Counted from the stretch's first letter, positions 8,432 through 18,406 are shown. The stretch is 64,000 nt of DNA from Myxococcales bacterium (GCA_016703425.1 JADJCA010000007.1:372001-436000); one strand, 5' to 3'. Made by a program: numbers and translations. The notes: generated from the letters alone by a model not told the origin.

Positions 8432-9493
8432 TCAGGCGGCGCGCTGCCTACGGGTCGTGACAACCTCGTCGGCCAAGTCCGCAGCCGCCACGGGCGCGAG
8501 CCATCGACGCAGGGCCCGCTCGATGCGGGCACTCCACGAGGCAGCCCATGGCACGAATGCAGAGAGCCGCTGACGAGCGCGCTGTGCAACTCGCAGCGTC
8601 ATGTGACCCTGGACGTACCGCTGCTCGCCAGCGAACGGCGTCAAGAGCGACGCCAAGAGCGCTGCGCTCCGCAATCGCTCCGCGGGCTCCTTCGCGAGGC
8701 ATGCGTCGACGAGCCGCGCGAGGGCCACGGGTACGTCGGGGCGTCTCTCTTCCAGAGGCACGTGTTGGTCGAAGAGCAGCGCGCCCACGATGCTCGCGAC
8801 CCCTCGGCCTGAAAAAGGGCTGACGCCCGTGAGCAGGAAGTAGAGCGTCGCGCCCAAGGACCAGACATCGGCGCGCTCGTCGACGTCGGGCGCGTGGGTG
8901 GCCTGCTCCGGCGCCATGTAACCGAGGGAGCCCAAGAGTTCGCCCACGCGAGTGAGCGCCGTCGTGGCCTCCTCGATGGGCCCGTCGGTGCGCTTTGCGA
9001 TCCCAAAGTCGATGAGCTTGACGCTCAAGCCGGCGGTGCCCTCCGTCACGAACAAGTTGGAAGGCTTGATGTCGCGATGCACGAGCCCCTGCCGATGAAC
9101 GGCGGCAGCCCCGAGCGCCGCCTCCCGCAAGAAGGCGCACGCAACCGAGACCGGCAAGGGTCCTCGCTTCCTTGTGTACGTGGCGAGATCGGTTCCCTGA
9201 AGCCGCTCGAGGACGAGAAACGGTATCCGCTTGTGTTCGCCGATGTGTTTCACCACGACGACCTGAGCCGATGCAGCCGCGGAGGCCGTCTGGGCCTCAC
9301 GACGCAGGCGCCGCGCACCAGCCTTGGTCGCCTGGGCGCGACGCAGAACCTTGACGACGACGGTCTCGCCGCAAGCGATGTCGACGGCTTCGTACACGAA
9401 GCCCATCCCGCCGGAGCCGATGACACGCTCGAGGAAGAAGCGCTCCTCGAGAAGGTCTCCGCAACGAACGACCGGTCTATCCAAGGGCGACAC
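8432..9493 (-). CDS. Ser/Thr protein kinase (Hanks type), soluble
   Basis: A 353-residue kinase with a complete catalytic core. The glycine loop is GSGGMGFVYEA (26-36), the ATP-binding lysine K48 (VVVKVL), the catalytic loop HRDIKPSN (D141) and the Mg loop DFG (D162), followed by GSLGYMAPEQA and DVWSLGATLYFLLTG. The core ends near residue 280. The remaining 70 residues are basic and Ala/Arg-rich with no obvious membrane helix or sensor domain. The start is GTG at 9493. The gene is divergent from the lipoprotein gene at 9769 with a 275-base gap, and convergent with the barrel gene at 7544. The substrate is unknown. Confidence 0.92.
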   Translation of the reverse strand: MSPLDRPVVRCGDLLEERFFLERVIGSGGMGFVYEAVDIACGETVVVKVLRRAQATKAGARRLRREAQTASAAASAQVVVVKHIGEHKRIPFLVLERLQGTDLATYTRKRGPLPVSVACAFLREAALGAAAVHRQGLVHRDIKPSNLFVTEGTAGLSVKLIDFGIAKRTDGPIEEATTALTRVGELLGSLGYMAPEQATHAPDVDERADVWSLGATLYFLLTGVSPFSGRGVASIVGALLFDQHVPLEERRPDVPVALARLVDACLAKEPAERLRSAALLASLLTPFAGEQRYVQGHMTLRVAQRARQRLSAFVPWAASWSARIERALRRWLAPVAAADLADEVVTTRRQRAA

Positions 9494-9768
9494 GACGCGA
9501 GACTACGCAAGGGGCACACCAAAGCTCGGGACCGCTCAGCGTTCGTGCGCGGGCGTATTTTTCCCTGCGAGCAACGGGGACTCCTCGGAATTTGGGCCCG
9601 CGCGGCGCGGGGGCGTCGGCCGCTGATCACGATGTAGGAGGCCGCCGCCCGTGGATCGACTCGATCCGTGCTGGATCAACGAGCCGACGCACTAGGTGGG
9701 AAAGAGTGCGCCGATCGTGAAACGTTCTGGATTCGGACCCAAGGTCTCCGGCACTCTGGAGCCTTCCC
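9494..9768. promoter_or_regulatory. Divergent intergenic region between kinase (8432-9493) and lipoprotein (9769)
   Basis: 275 bases, no supported gene and no strong repeat. The promoters of both genes should lie here; none could be placed with confidence. Confidence 0.4.
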
Positions 9769-12009
9769 ATGCTCTGCCTCCCCCTCCGCTCGGTCCGCTC
9801 AGCGCTCTTCCTCACCAGCGGCCTCTTGGCCATCGCCCTCGCGGCCTGCGCCGGTGAGACGGTTCCGGCGCCGGGCGCCATCATGTTGGCCGTTCATACG
9901 GACCTCGTAGCGCCGCGGGATGTCGCGAGCGTCGGCCTCTTCATCACCTCCGACGGCCGCCCGATCTTCAGCGACACGCGCGACGTTGCGCCGACCGGCG
10001 AGGTGAAGTTTCCCGCGACCATCGCCATCCTGAGCGACGACAAGCGGGCTGGCGCCGTCATCCGCATCCGCCTCGTGGCCTTCACGTCGGCGGGGACCGT
10101 GCGCGTGCTGCGCGACGCCATCACGACGGTCCCCAAAGATCGGACGGCTCTCTTGCGACTGCCGCTCACTTGGATCAACGAAGGCTCCGGGACCGGGACG
10201 CGAACGGAGGCGACGACGGCCATCGACGGCCTGATGCGCCTCGCGTCGAAGTGCACGGCAAAGGACGAGACGGTCATCGACGGCGTCTGCGCCGATGCGA
10301 AGATCGACTCATCGACGCTCCTCCCGTACATCGAGAGCGAGGTCTTCGGCGGCGGCGACGCGAACGGCAGCGGCGGAGCGTGTTTCGATGTGAAGGCCTG
10401 CTTCGGCGCCTCGACGGTCGTCAAGCTCAGCGCCGATTGCACGGGCCAACTGGACGCGTCGCTCAAGGCCGATGACGCGAACCTCTCGCTCGGCGTGGCG
10501 CTCAAGCAACCGGCGACGGGCGCCGAGCCGGTCGGCGAATGCCTTTCGAACGGCGTTTGCATCGTGCCCCTCGACAAGGGGTCAGGCTGGAGTGTGGAGG
10601 GCGGGAACGTGAAAGTCTTGCCTGCCATTTGCGCGCGCATCGCGAAGGGCGAAGCGCTCGGCGTCGTCGCCACCAAGAGCTGCCCCACGAAGACCGTGTC
10701 GACGTCGGCGTGTGGTCCCGCTTCCGCGGTGCCGGCCTCGAACGCCATCGTCCCCGACGGCGGCGCCACGACGGCGTCGCCGCTCGACTTCGACGGGGGA
10801 CTCAGCGACGCAGGCCCCGACGCCTCGCCCGACGCGGGCGCGGACGCCGGCTTCGACGCCACGGTGCAGCCGGACGCGGGGCCCTTGCCGGATGGCGGCG
10901 CCTTGCCCGACGGCGCCCCCACGACAGACGGCGGCCCTCCGTCCGACGCGAGCACGCCGGCCGATGGCGGGCCCGACGGCGGCCTGTTGCCCGACACTGG
11001 CCCGCCGGGGCCCGCCTTCGGGCCTGTCGTCGACTACCAAATCGGCGAGCCCTCGCCCGCCAACTTCCGCTTCGACGGCTTCAACCTTTACGTTGGGCGC
11101 GCAGCGAACGGTCCGCTTGAGGCGAACGTCCTCGGCTTCGCCCTCGGCCCCCTGCTCGCGAACCCGACCACGCCAACGGCGCGCTCGGTGTACTTCAACC
11201 CCGCTGACTCGACCGGCGGTGTCGCGCCCATGTGGGATCTCGGCCTCGCCCCCGGCGGGCAGCCGATCACGATCGCTGGCTCCTTCAACCTCGGGATCAA
11301 GTACCTCGGCTGCAACGTGAGCGGCGACGGCGGACCGCCGTGCGCTCAGACCGGTCCCTTGAACGGGCCCTTCCCTGCGGGCGCCACGAGGGCCGTCGCG
11401 GCGAGCCCGCATCGCCTGTTCGTCGCCGTCGATCTGCTGACCCCGTCGCTGTCGACCTACAGCTTGCAGTCGAACACCTGGACGAACTTCGAGATCAGCG
11501 GAACGACCGGTCCCATTACGGCGCTCCACTACCAGCCCGACACCACCACGCTCATCGTAGGCTTCGGCAACGGCGACATCTACCGATGCACGGACACGGC
11601 CGGGGTGCCGTGCACGGGAACGAGCGGAGCGTTCTTCACGCCAGCCCCCACGGGTGGAGCCGTACGCGTCATCAGCGAGGCGGGTCCCGAGATGATCTGG
11701 GCCACAGAAGGCGTCGGCGTGTTCCGCGAGAACGGCGGCACGCCGGTCCTCCTAGGCACCGCGGTGGGCGCCAACACGACCTCCCTCGGCGTAGACCCGG
11801 GCTTCGTCTACGTGCCGTTCCAAAACAACGTCAACGCTCTGCCGATGGACGGCTCGAACACCGCGGGCTTCGTCGTCGCCAGCGGCCCGTTCCCCATCTT
11901 GAGCGTCATCTCGACGCCTGAGCACGTGTTCTTCTCGGCACCGCCCGACAATCAGCCGGGCCCCATCAAGGCGCGCTGCAAGCGGTTCCTCAACCCCGGC
12001 TGCAACTGA
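9769..12009 (+). CDS. Large lipoprotein with Asp/Gly/Pro-rich linker and C-terminal beta-propeller-like region
   Basis: Unrecognised function. Signal peptide with lipobox ALAAC, so lipidation at C27. Residues 35-320 form a Cys-containing globular region. Residues about 325-420 are a linker of Asp-Gly-Gly, Pro and Ala repeats, a hallmark of exported myxobacterial proteins. The C-terminal 330 residues have recurring short beta segments (FDGFNLYVG, HRLFVAVDLL, ITALHYQPDTTTLIVGFGNG, MIWATEGVGVF, PEHVFFSAPP) of the kind seen in beta-propellers. It is probably surface or periplasmic and anchored. It ends seven bases before the GT39-like gene at 12017, so the two may be cotranscribed. Confidence 0.85.
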   Translation: MLCLPLRSVRSALFLTSGLLAIALAACAGETVPAPGAIMLAVHTDLVAPRDVASVGLFITSDGRPIFSDTRDVAPTGEVKFPATIAILSDDKRAGAVIRIRLVAFTSAGTVRVLRDAITTVPKDRTALLRLPLTWINEGSGTGTRTEATTAIDGLMRLASKCTAKDETVIDGVCADAKIDSSTLLPYIESEVFGGGDANGSGGACFDVKACFGASTVVKLSADCTGQLDASLKADDANLSLGVALKQPATGAEPVGECLSNGVCIVPLDKGSGWSVEGGNVKVLPAICARIAKGEALGVVATKSCPTKTVSTSACGPASAVPASNAIVPDGGATTASPLDFDGGLSDAGPDASPDAGADAGFDATVQPDAGPLPDGGALPDGAPTTDGGPPSDASTPADGGPDGGLLPDTGPPGPAFGPVVDYQIGEPSPANFRFDGFNLYVGRAANGPLEANVLGFALGPLLANPTTPTARSVYFNPADSTGGVAPMWDLGLAPGGQPITIAGSFNLGIKYLGCNVSGDGGPPCAQTGPLNGPFPAGATRAVAASPHRLFVAVDLLTPSLSTYSLQSNTWTNFEISGTTGPITALHYQPDTTTLIVGFGNGDIYRCTDTAGVPCTGTSGAFFTPAPTGGAVRVISEAGPEMIWATEGVGVFRENGGTPVLLGTAVGANTTSLGVDPGFVYVPFQNNVNALPMDGSNTAGFVVASGPFPILSVISTPEHVFFSAPPDNQPGPIKARCKRFLNPGCN

Positions 12010-12016
12010 AACGCTG

Positions 12017-13741
12017 GTGACAGAGACGGCGCGAGAGGGCTTCGCACAAGCGGCGGCGAGGCCAGGCGCTGCTGCGCGCGATCACGCCGTCGGCGCGGCC
12101 CTCGGCGCCGTCTACGTCGCTTGGCTCCTGGGAACGGCGCGAGGGCTGGGCTTTGCGCGCGACGAAGGGTTCTATTTCCAGTCCGCCACGACGTACGCCG
12201 CCTGGTTCAAGAAGCTCGGCGAGCTGGGCTTGGGCGCGTTCTCAAGGGGCGTCGTGGACGCTCACTGGTCGATGAACCACGAGCATCCGTCGCTCATGAA
12301 GAGCCTCTTCGCACTCTCGTGGATGCTCTTGCACGAGAAGTTCGCCGTCTTTGGCGACGCCAGCACCGCCTTTCGGTTTCCCGGCATGGTCATGGGCGGC
12401 CTAGCCCTCTGGGTCACCTACGTCTTCGGCGCGCGCGTGTTCTCGCGGACGGCGGGCTTCGTGGCGGCGCTCTTGCTCGCGCTGATGCCGCACCTCTTCT
12501 ACAACGCGCACCTCGCGTGTTTCGACGTCCCCATCATGACGATGTGGCTCCTCTCTGTTTACGTCTTCTGGCGCGCCGACACGGAGGGCGGTCTCGGGTG
12601 GGCGGCGGCCTTCGCGCTCGTCTACGGCTTGACGCTCGAGACGAAACACAACGCGTGGATATTGCCGGCGGTCTTCGTCCCGTGCGTGGTCTTCCGCTAC
12701 GTACGCGCGGCGCTCGGCGGCCGCGCCAAGGCGTGGGCGGAGCCGCAACACCTGCTCTTGATGACCGCCGTGAGCCCGCTCGTCTTCGTGTCGCTGTGGC
12801 CGTGGCTGTGGTTCGACACGGCGGCGCGCATCAGCCGCTACGTGCGCTTCCACGTCCACCACGACTACTACAACATCGAATTTCTAGGACGAAACTACTT
12901 CGGTCCGCCGTCGCCGCCCCACTACGCGCCCGTCCTCATCGCCGCGTCGGTGCCGACGGTGACGCTGCTCTTGTTCGCGGTCGGCGCCCAGGGCCGCGGC
13001 AAGGAGAGTTGGGCGAGGCTCCGCGCCTTCCTAAAGAGCCGCGCCGAACACGCCCGAGAGCCCGCCCCAGACAGACCGGCGGGACCCGACGCCGCGACGG
13101 ATCTCTTGCTCGCGCTCGCGTTCGCCGCGCCGCTCGCGGTCTTCTTCCTCCCACGAACGCCCATCTTCGGCGGCACCAAACACTGGCTCCCCGCGTACCC
13201 GTTCCTCGCCCTCTTCGCGGGCCACGGCTTCGAGCGCGCCGCGACGGCCATGCTCTCACTGCTCGAGCGCGCGCGAGCGTCCGCCGCTGCGCGGAGGGCC
13301 GCACCGTATTTGCTTGGCGCCGCCGCCGTGGCGGGCCCGCTCGCCGTGACCGTGCACTCGCACCCCTTCGGGCTATCGACGTACGTGCCGCTGGTGGGCG
13401 GAGCGCAAGGCGGCGCCGACCTCGGTCTCAATCGGCAATTCTGGGGCTACACGACGGAGAGCGTCGCGCCTTGGCTCGCCGCAAAGGCTCCGCCCAACGC
13501 GACCGTCTTCATCCACGACACGGCGTGGCCTTCGTGGGAGCGGCTCATCAACGAACGACGGCTAAGGCCCGACCTTCGAGGCGTCGGCACACCCTCGGAG
13601 AGCGCATTTGCGCTGATGCAGCACGAACTTCACATGAACAAGATCGACTACTCGATCTGGGTCGACTTCGGCGGGGCCGCACCGGTGCACGTCCTCACGC
13701 ACGACGGGGTTCCCATCGTCAGCGTCTACCGGAGACGCTAA
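12017..13741 (+). CDS. GT39-like (GT-C fold) polyprenyl-phosphate sugar transferase, multi-pass membrane protein
   Basis: Predicted to move a sugar from a polyprenyl phosphate to a periplasmic acceptor such as lipid A or a protein. The first periplasmic loop has the acidic signature ARDEGFYF and the EHPSLMKSL motif typical of GT39/ArnT-PMT relatives. Ten or more hydrophobic segments follow, and a C-terminal soluble part of about 90 residues includes VFIHDTAWPSWERL. The start is a GTG at 12017, seven bases after the lipoprotein stop. This is the first of eight GT-C-like genes within 18 kb. Donor and acceptor are not known. Confidence 0.85.
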   Translation: MTETAREGFAQAAARPGAAARDHAVGAALGAVYVAWLLGTARGLGFARDEGFYFQSATTYAAWFKKLGELGLGAFSRGVVDAHWSMNHEHPSLMKSLFALSWMLLHEKFAVFGDASTAFRFPGMVMGGLALWVTYVFGARVFSRTAGFVAALLLALMPHLFYNAHLACFDVPIMTMWLLSVYVFWRADTEGGLGWAAAFALVYGLTLETKHNAWILPAVFVPCVVFRYVRAALGGRAKAWAEPQHLLLMTAVSPLVFVSLWPWLWFDTAARISRYVRFHVHHDYYNIEFLGRNYFGPPSPPHYAPVLIAASVPTVTLLLFAVGAQGRGKESWARLRAFLKSRAEHAREPAPDRPAGPDAATDLLLALAFAAPLAVFFLPRTPIFGGTKHWLPAYPFLALFAGHGFERAATAMLSLLERARASAAARRAAPYLLGAAAVAGPLAVTVHSHPFGLSTYVPLVGGAQGGADLGLNRQFWGYTTESVAPWLAAKAPPNATVFIHDTAWPSWERLINERRLRPDLRGVGTPSESAFALMQHELHMNKIDYSIWVDFGGAAPVHVLTHDGVPIVSVYRRR

Positions 13742-13773
13742 ACAGGGCCACCTTGGCGCGGATTGGAGCGCGA

Positions 13774-14259
13774 CTAGGCGTCGGGCGGGGCGTCGATGAA
13801 CGAACCGTCGGGCATCGGGTTCTGCGGCCCATCGACGAAGGAACTGTCGGGCATCGGCTGCTGCGGCGCATCGAGGAACGAGGCGTCCGGAGCGAGCGGC
13901 GCATCGAGGAAGTCGGCGTCTGCGTAGGGGGCGTCGACGGCGCCCGCGTCGAGGAGCGCGTCGGTGGCGGCGGCGCTGTCGTTCGCGGCGTTGCCATCGG
14001 AGCCCGGCGCATCGGCGGCCAGCGGCGCGTCGGTGCCCAAGGGAGCGTCGGTCACCACGGCGGAGTCGCCCTCTGCAACCGAAGCGCTGTCCGCGCGGTT
14101 CGGGTCCGGCGCCGCATCGACAGCCTCGGCCTGCGGATCGGAGGAGGAACAACCCGGCATCGACGTAAGCAGGTCGAAGTACATCAGCCACAGGCCCGAT
14201 GAGATGAGCAAGACCAGGGTGCGCGAACGGGGCTTCTTGGAGGCGGGCTTCGACGGCAT
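13774..14259 (-). CDS. Small membrane-anchored or lipid-anchored protein with Asp/Ala/Pro repeats
   Basis: A 161-residue protein starting at the ATG at 14259 (MPSKPASKKPRSRT). A basic N-terminus precedes one hydrophobic segment (LVLLISSGLWLMYFDLLTS) and a possible lipobox SMPGC, giving C37 as a potential lipid site. The hydrophobic part is long for a lipoprotein signal, so simple membrane anchoring is an alternative. The rest is low-complexity with DAP spacing and four related units of the form PDxSFxDxP near the C-terminus. The start lies inside the apparent 3' end of the GT39 gene at 14184-16064, but that end is probably a frameshift product. The function is unknown. Confidence 0.7.
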   Translation of the reverse strand: MPSKPASKKPRSRTLVLLISSGLWLMYFDLLTSMPGCSSSDPQAEAVDAAPDPNRADSASVAEGDSAVVTDAPLGTDAPLAADAPGSDGNAANDSAAATDALLDAGAVDAPYADADFLDAPLAPDASFLDAPQQPMPDSSFVDGPQNPMPDGSFIDAPPDA

Positions 14260-16064
14260 CGGAGACGACAGCTTAGCAGAGCCACCGCCACGCTCAAGGT
14301 TTTGGATTTTGTTCGTATTTTCTCGCCTGGGCGAGCGCCCACGGCGCAAATTCGGCGGGGCCCGTAGAGGCTCGCGAGCTCCGCGAGGGCGCGGTAGGCC
14401 GCCGCGTCGCCGGTGAGATCGTAGACGACGATGGAGTGCCCGAGCTCCGCCACCGGCCGACGCCCCTCGAGAAACCGGTACGCGCGCGGGTCCGGAAAAA
14501 AGGCACCGTGCAGGTGCATTCGGCTGATCGCCAGGTAGTCGCCGGCGCCCGGCGACGCGGTTTGCGGGGCCTCGTCCCTCCGGTCCCTTCGTCGCGCCGG
14601 GTGCGGACAGGAGTGGGGCGCGGGCCGCCAGGAGGTGAGGCCATGGGCATCCGGCGAGGCCGTTCCGAAATACGCGACCATGAGCTCCGCGGGGTTCGCG
14701 CGGCGCGACCATTGGGCGAGGCCCGTCAGGTCTTGTCCCCAATCGAGGTTCGAGTCGCTGAGATAGAGGTGACCACGCGCGGGGCCTCCGATGGCGTCGG
14801 AGAAAAAGGCGAGCGAGTGGGGCGCGATGCGAGCGGCCGCCGACGCGTGGTGCAAGAGCCCCAACGACAACGCCGCGACCAGCGGACGTGTCGGTGCTGC
14901 GACGGCCACGCGGCTCGCCACAACGGCCAAGAGCGGGAAGATCGGGAGCGCGTAGCGCACGCCAATGGCCACCTTCGCGAAGACGAGCGCGACGACCCAG
15001 AGCGCCACCGGCAGCACGAGGACGACGATGGGCAATGCCGGAGGCCACGCAAAGGCTCGCCCGTGCGCCATGAGGCGCTTCGGCAAGCACAACGAGACCG
15101 CCGCCAAGACGAGCAGCAAGGGTGGCGCCTTCACGAGGATCGCGACAGGAAAATACGCTCGCCAGCCCTGGCGCGAGACCTCTCCCAGAAAATAGGCCGG
15201 ATGGCCGTGGGACTGGTGGAGCCACTGAGCGCGGAGGCCATGCCAATAGGGCTCGTAGCCCCGCGTCCCGTAGGCGAGTCGCACGACGAGGAGCGCGAGG
15301 GCCAACGCGAAGAAGGCGTTGAGCGCCGCGGAGACGACGCTGCCGAGGCGCGACACCGGTGCTGGCCGATCCATCCAGACAACGGGCGTGCCCCCGACGA
15401 CGAAGGCGTGAGCGAGGAGGGCCAGCCCAACGCCGCCCAAGACGAGCACGCCGGAAAACTTCGTGACCAGCGCGAGGCCCGAGAGGACGCCCACGACGGC
15501 CAGCACCACAAGGCGTGGACGGAGGAGGAACTCGGCCGTCGCGAAGAGCGCCGCCGTGGAGAACAGCGCCAGCGGACCGTCGTGCGACGCGATGGACCCG
15601 TGGGCCACGAGGTTCGGGTCGAAGCACACGAGGGCGAGGGCGAGGAGGCCGGCGCGCGCCCCGAAGAGACGCCAGGCGAAGAGTCCCGTGAGGCCGACGA
15701 GCAAGAGCGCGAGCACGACCATGGGAGCGCGGCCGAGCGTGAGGAGCTCGCTGTGGGGAACGCCACCTTCGTAGAGGAACATCTGACCGAGGCCGAAGGG
15801 GCTCTCGCGGCGTGCGTGCCAGAGGTCGAGGTCGATGCGCGGGTCGCGAAGGAGATGGATCGGCAAGGACGCCAGCCTTCGCGCCAGCGGCGGGTGTTCG
15901 CCGTTCACGTCGGGCCCGCCGCGCCACAGGAGCTCGCCGGAGACGAGCGTGAGGCCCTCGTCGTAGGTTGGGCTGTTCGCCCAGACGAACCAGGCGCACT
16001 GAACGGCGAAGGCCAGGAGGAGAGCCGCAGCGACGGCGATGCCGGCGCGCGTGAGCGGTCTCAC
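14184..16064 (-). CDS. GT39-like (GT-C fold) membrane glycosyltransferase, probable C-terminal frameshift
   Basis: Multi-pass protein with SPTYDEGLTLVSGELLW (catalytic acidic loop) and NGEHPPLARRLASLP, the classic GT39 block. Later it has the SDSNLDWGQDL motif common in this family. It starts at a GTG (16064) overlapping the GT2 gene stop (GTGA), so it is coupled to the polyprenyl-phosphate sugar synthase that could supply its donor. The last 50 or so codons read as Arg/Ser-rich nonsense and run 76 bases into the next gene. Removing one base from the GGGG run at 14357-14360 (CCCC on the coding strand) gives an ending like GPAEFAPWALAQARKYEQNP with a stop at 14294. That is a more natural C-terminus and clears the overlap. 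The true end is therefore probably 14294. Confidence 0.85.
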   Translation of the reverse strand: MRPLTRAGIAVAAALLLAFAVQCAWFVWANSPTYDEGLTLVSGELLWRGGPDVNGEHPPLARRLASLPIHLLRDPRIDLDLWHARRESPFGLGQMFLYEGGVPHSELLTLGRAPMVVLALLLVGLTGLFAWRLFGARAGLLALALVCFDPNLVAHGSIASHDGPLALFSTAALFATAEFLLRPRLVVLAVVGVLSGLALVTKFSGVLVLGGVGLALLAHAFVVGGTPVVWMDRPAPVSRLGSVVSAALNAFFALALALLVVRLAYGTRGYEPYWHGLRAQWLHQSHGHPAYFLGEVSRQGWRAYFPVAILVKAPPLLLVLAAVSLCLPKRLMAHGRAFAWPPALPIVVLVLPVALWVVALVFAKVAIGVRYALPIFPLLAVVASRVAVAAPTRPLVAALSLGLLHHASAAARIAPHSLAFFSDAIGGPARGHLYLSDSNLDWGQDLTGLAQWSRRANPAELMVAYFGTASPDAHGLTSWRPAPHSCPHPARRRDRRDEAPQTASPGAGDYLAISRMHLHGAFFPDPRAYRFLEGRRPVAELGHSIVVYDLTGDAAAYRALAELASLYGPRRICAVGARPGEKIRTKSKTLSVAVALLSCRLRCRRSPPPRSPVRAPWSCSSHRACG

Positions 16065-16768
16065 GGGAACGCCTCGAAGCGATGCCGAACGAGCACACGC
16101 ATGGCTTCAAAGCCGTCCTTCCAAGTGATCTTCTTGCCTTGCGCCGCGCGCCGCGCTCGGTAGCGAACGGGCACCTCGACGATGGGCACGTCCATGCGCC
16201 CCAGCTTGGCCGTGACCTCGGGACAAAACTCGAAACGCTCGCACGTGAGGTTCATGGAGCGGAGCACGGACGTCTGGACGAGCTTCAGGCACGTCGCCTC
16301 GTCGGTGATGCGATGCCCATAGAGGGCGTTGGCGGTCGCCGTGAGCACGCGATTGGCGACGAGATTGGTCGGCAACATGCCCTCGGGCCAGGGTTGCTCC
16401 AAGAATCGACTCCCGTACACCGCGGGATGGCCTTCGGCGAACGCCGAGAGGAGCGCGAGCGCGTCATCGGCGTCGTATTCGAGATCGGCGTCTTGGATGA
16501 GCACGCAGTCGCCGGTCGCGTGGGGCAGAAGTGTGCGAATGGCAGCGCCCTTTCCGCGATTCTTCTCGTGGGACATCACGCGAAGGTCGGGCACCAACCT
16601 GGCGACGTCGGCGATGGCCCGAGCGGTGCCGTCCGTCGAGCCGTCGTCGCAGAGCAACACCTCGCGTTCAAACCCGACGCGCTCCGTGGGGCAGGCGAAG
16701 ACACGACGAAGCGTCTCAGCGACGTACGCCTCTTCTTGGAAAACCGGGATCAGGATCGACACACGCAC
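16061..16768 (-). CDS. GT2 polyprenyl-phosphate sugar synthase (dolichyl-phosphate-mannose-synthase-like)
   Basis: A 235-residue GT-A glycosyltransferase, probably making a polyprenyl-phosphate hexose from a nucleotide sugar on the inner membrane face. It has SILIPVFQEE at the N-terminus, the nucleotide-binding LLCDDGSTDGT, the GKGAAIRTLL block and the metal-binding QDADLEY (DxD). There are no C-terminal membrane helices, so it is the short DPM1 type. The start is ATG at 16768. Its stop overlaps the GT39 start (GTGA), which pairs donor synthesis with donor use. The sugar type cannot be decided from sequence. Confidence 0.9.
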   Translation of the reverse strand: MRVSILIPVFQEEAYVAETLRRVFACPTERVGFEREVLLCDDGSTDGTARAIADVARLVPDLRVMSHEKNRGKGAAIRTLLPHATGDCVLIQDADLEYDADDALALLSAFAEGHPAVYGSRFLEQPWPEGMLPTNLVANRVLTATANALYGHRITDEATCLKLVQTSVLRSMNLTCERFEFCPEVTAKLGRMDVPIVEVPVRYRARRAAQGKKITWKDGFEAMRVLVRHRFEAFP

Positions 16769-16797
16769 GCGGCGCGAGAGTCTATCCTACGGCGCCC

Positions 16798-18381
16798 ATG
16801 ACGGAGACCTCCGAAGGCCAGGGCAGAGCGCGCCTCGAAGGGGCGGGGCCGCGGACGCGCCTCTCCGTGTGCATCGTCGTCCTGATGGCGCTGCACCTCT
16901 ACGCCTTTCCCTACTTCCCCAAGCTCAAGCACGCCAACGAATTGCCGCGGGTCCTGACGACCCAAGAGATCGTTCACAAGGGCACGTTCCAGCTAAACGA
17001 ACGCCTCGACGAGCTTGGCTCGCGCGCAGACATTTCGACGACCCCGGCGGGACGCCAATACCAAAACAAGGCCCCAGGCCTGACGATCCTCGCGACGGCG
17101 GTCTACTGGCCCGTCGCGGTGGTGGCGCGAGCGTTCGGCGGGACGCCATCGATGGCGCTGACGACGTGGTTGCTTCGCGTCACGATGGTGACGCTGCCGG
17201 CGGTCCTATTCCTCGGCCTCTTTCGGCGCATGGCGGGGCGGTTCGCGCCAGACAGCGACGCCGCCAGAGACGCGGCGCTCATCGCCTACGCCTTCGGCTC
17301 ACTGGCTTTTCCTTACGCCCTGCTCTTCATGTCGCATGTGCCGGCGGCCGTCGCCGTCGGCGCCGCGTTCGTCGTCGCGAGCGATGAGGCGCACAGCCCA
17401 GCGCCCACGCGATGGCGCGGCAGCTTGCTCATCGGCGCAGCCTTGGGCCTCGCGATGTTCGTCGAGTACCAAGCGATCTTCGCGGCCTTCTTCATCGGGG
17501 TCTTCGTGCTGGCGAAGAGCCCTAGAGGCGCCCGCCTCCGAGCGGTCGTCGGCATGGCCTTGGGCGCACTTCCTTTTCTCGTGGCCCTCGGCTTCTACCA
17601 CCAGGCGTGTTTCGGCTCGCCCTTCCGAACCGGCTACGCCTACTCGGTCGACGAAGCCAACCGCGTGGGCTTCATGGGGATCGTGGGCCCGTCTGCCAAG
17701 GCCGTCACGCAGCTCTTCACGCGAGGCAACAACGGCCTTTTGGTGTTCTCGCCGTGGGTGCTCTTCTCCGTGGTGGGTGCCGTTGCCATCGCACGGAGTC
17801 GTGAACTCAGGGCGCGCATCGGCGCCGAGGCGCTCGTGGCGTCGGCCATCGGCCTTACGTACCTGGCCTTCGTGGGCTCCTTGGCGCCGGAGTTCGGGCG
17901 CGCCGGTTGGTCAGTGGGTCCGCGCTACATCGCCGTGGCGATCCCATTTTTTGGGTGGCTCGCGGCGGCAGGCCTCGCCGTCTGCCGCAAACACGACGAA
18001 CTCTGGGTGCCCGCGCTTGCCACCATCTTCGCCGCCGTCCTCGTGAACGTGCTCGCGGCGACGACCTACCCGCACTGGCCGACGCAGTTCGCGAACCCCG
18101 TCTTCGAGATCTCCGTGCGGCTCCTCCGCGAGGGGCACGCGCCCCACTCCATCGGCACGGCCCTAGGCCTTCGCGGCCTCGCTTCGCTCTTGCCGCTCTA
18201 CCTGACCATCGGGGCGGCCATCACGTGGGGGCTGCACCGCACCGGCGCGCGTCTCGGACACCTCGCCCTCGCGCTGGTCTTGGGCGCGCTCGCCCTCTCG
18301 CGCTTCGAGAACTTCTCGCAGACGAAAGAGCCAGTACGAAGCGAGATGTGGAGCTACGTCACGACGACTTACGAGCCGTAG
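16798..18381 (+). CDS. Multi-pass membrane protein, GT-C glycosyltransferase-like
   Basis: I chose the ATG at 16798 (MTETSEGQG). Longer open frames upstream run antisense into the GT2 gene. The protein has 528 residues and about twelve hydrophobic segments. After the first helix comes a periplasmic loop (LTTQEIVHKGTFQLNER, then QNKAPGLTILAT) resembling the loop in the protein at 23432-24928 (DKAPGASLL), so both belong to one subfamily of GT-C-like proteins. No classical GT39 acidic DE pair is obvious, so enzyme activity is inferred. It is divergent from the GT2 gene with a 29-base gap and convergent with the gene at 18407. The role is probably in envelope polysaccharide. Confidence 0.8.
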   Translation: MTETSEGQGRARLEGAGPRTRLSVCIVVLMALHLYAFPYFPKLKHANELPRVLTTQEIVHKGTFQLNERLDELGSRADISTTPAGRQYQNKAPGLTILATAVYWPVAVVARAFGGTPSMALTTWLLRVTMVTLPAVLFLGLFRRMAGRFAPDSDAARDAALIAYAFGSLAFPYALLFMSHVPAAVAVGAAFVVASDEAHSPAPTRWRGSLLIGAALGLAMFVEYQAIFAAFFIGVFVLAKSPRGARLRAVVGMALGALPFLVALGFYHQACFGSPFRTGYAYSVDEANRVGFMGIVGPSAKAVTQLFTRGNNGLLVFSPWVLFSVVGAVAIARSRELRARIGAEALVASAIGLTYLAFVGSLAPEFGRAGWSVGPRYIAVAIPFFGWLAAAGLAVCRKHDELWVPALATIFAAVLVNVLAATTYPHWPTQFANPVFEISVRLLREGHAPHSIGTALGLRGLASLLPLYLTIGAAITWGLHRTGARLGHLALALVLGALALSRFENFSQTKEPVRSEMWSYVTTTYEP

Positions 18382-18406
18382 CGCTCTTGTGCAACGCGCA
18401 CGGGGC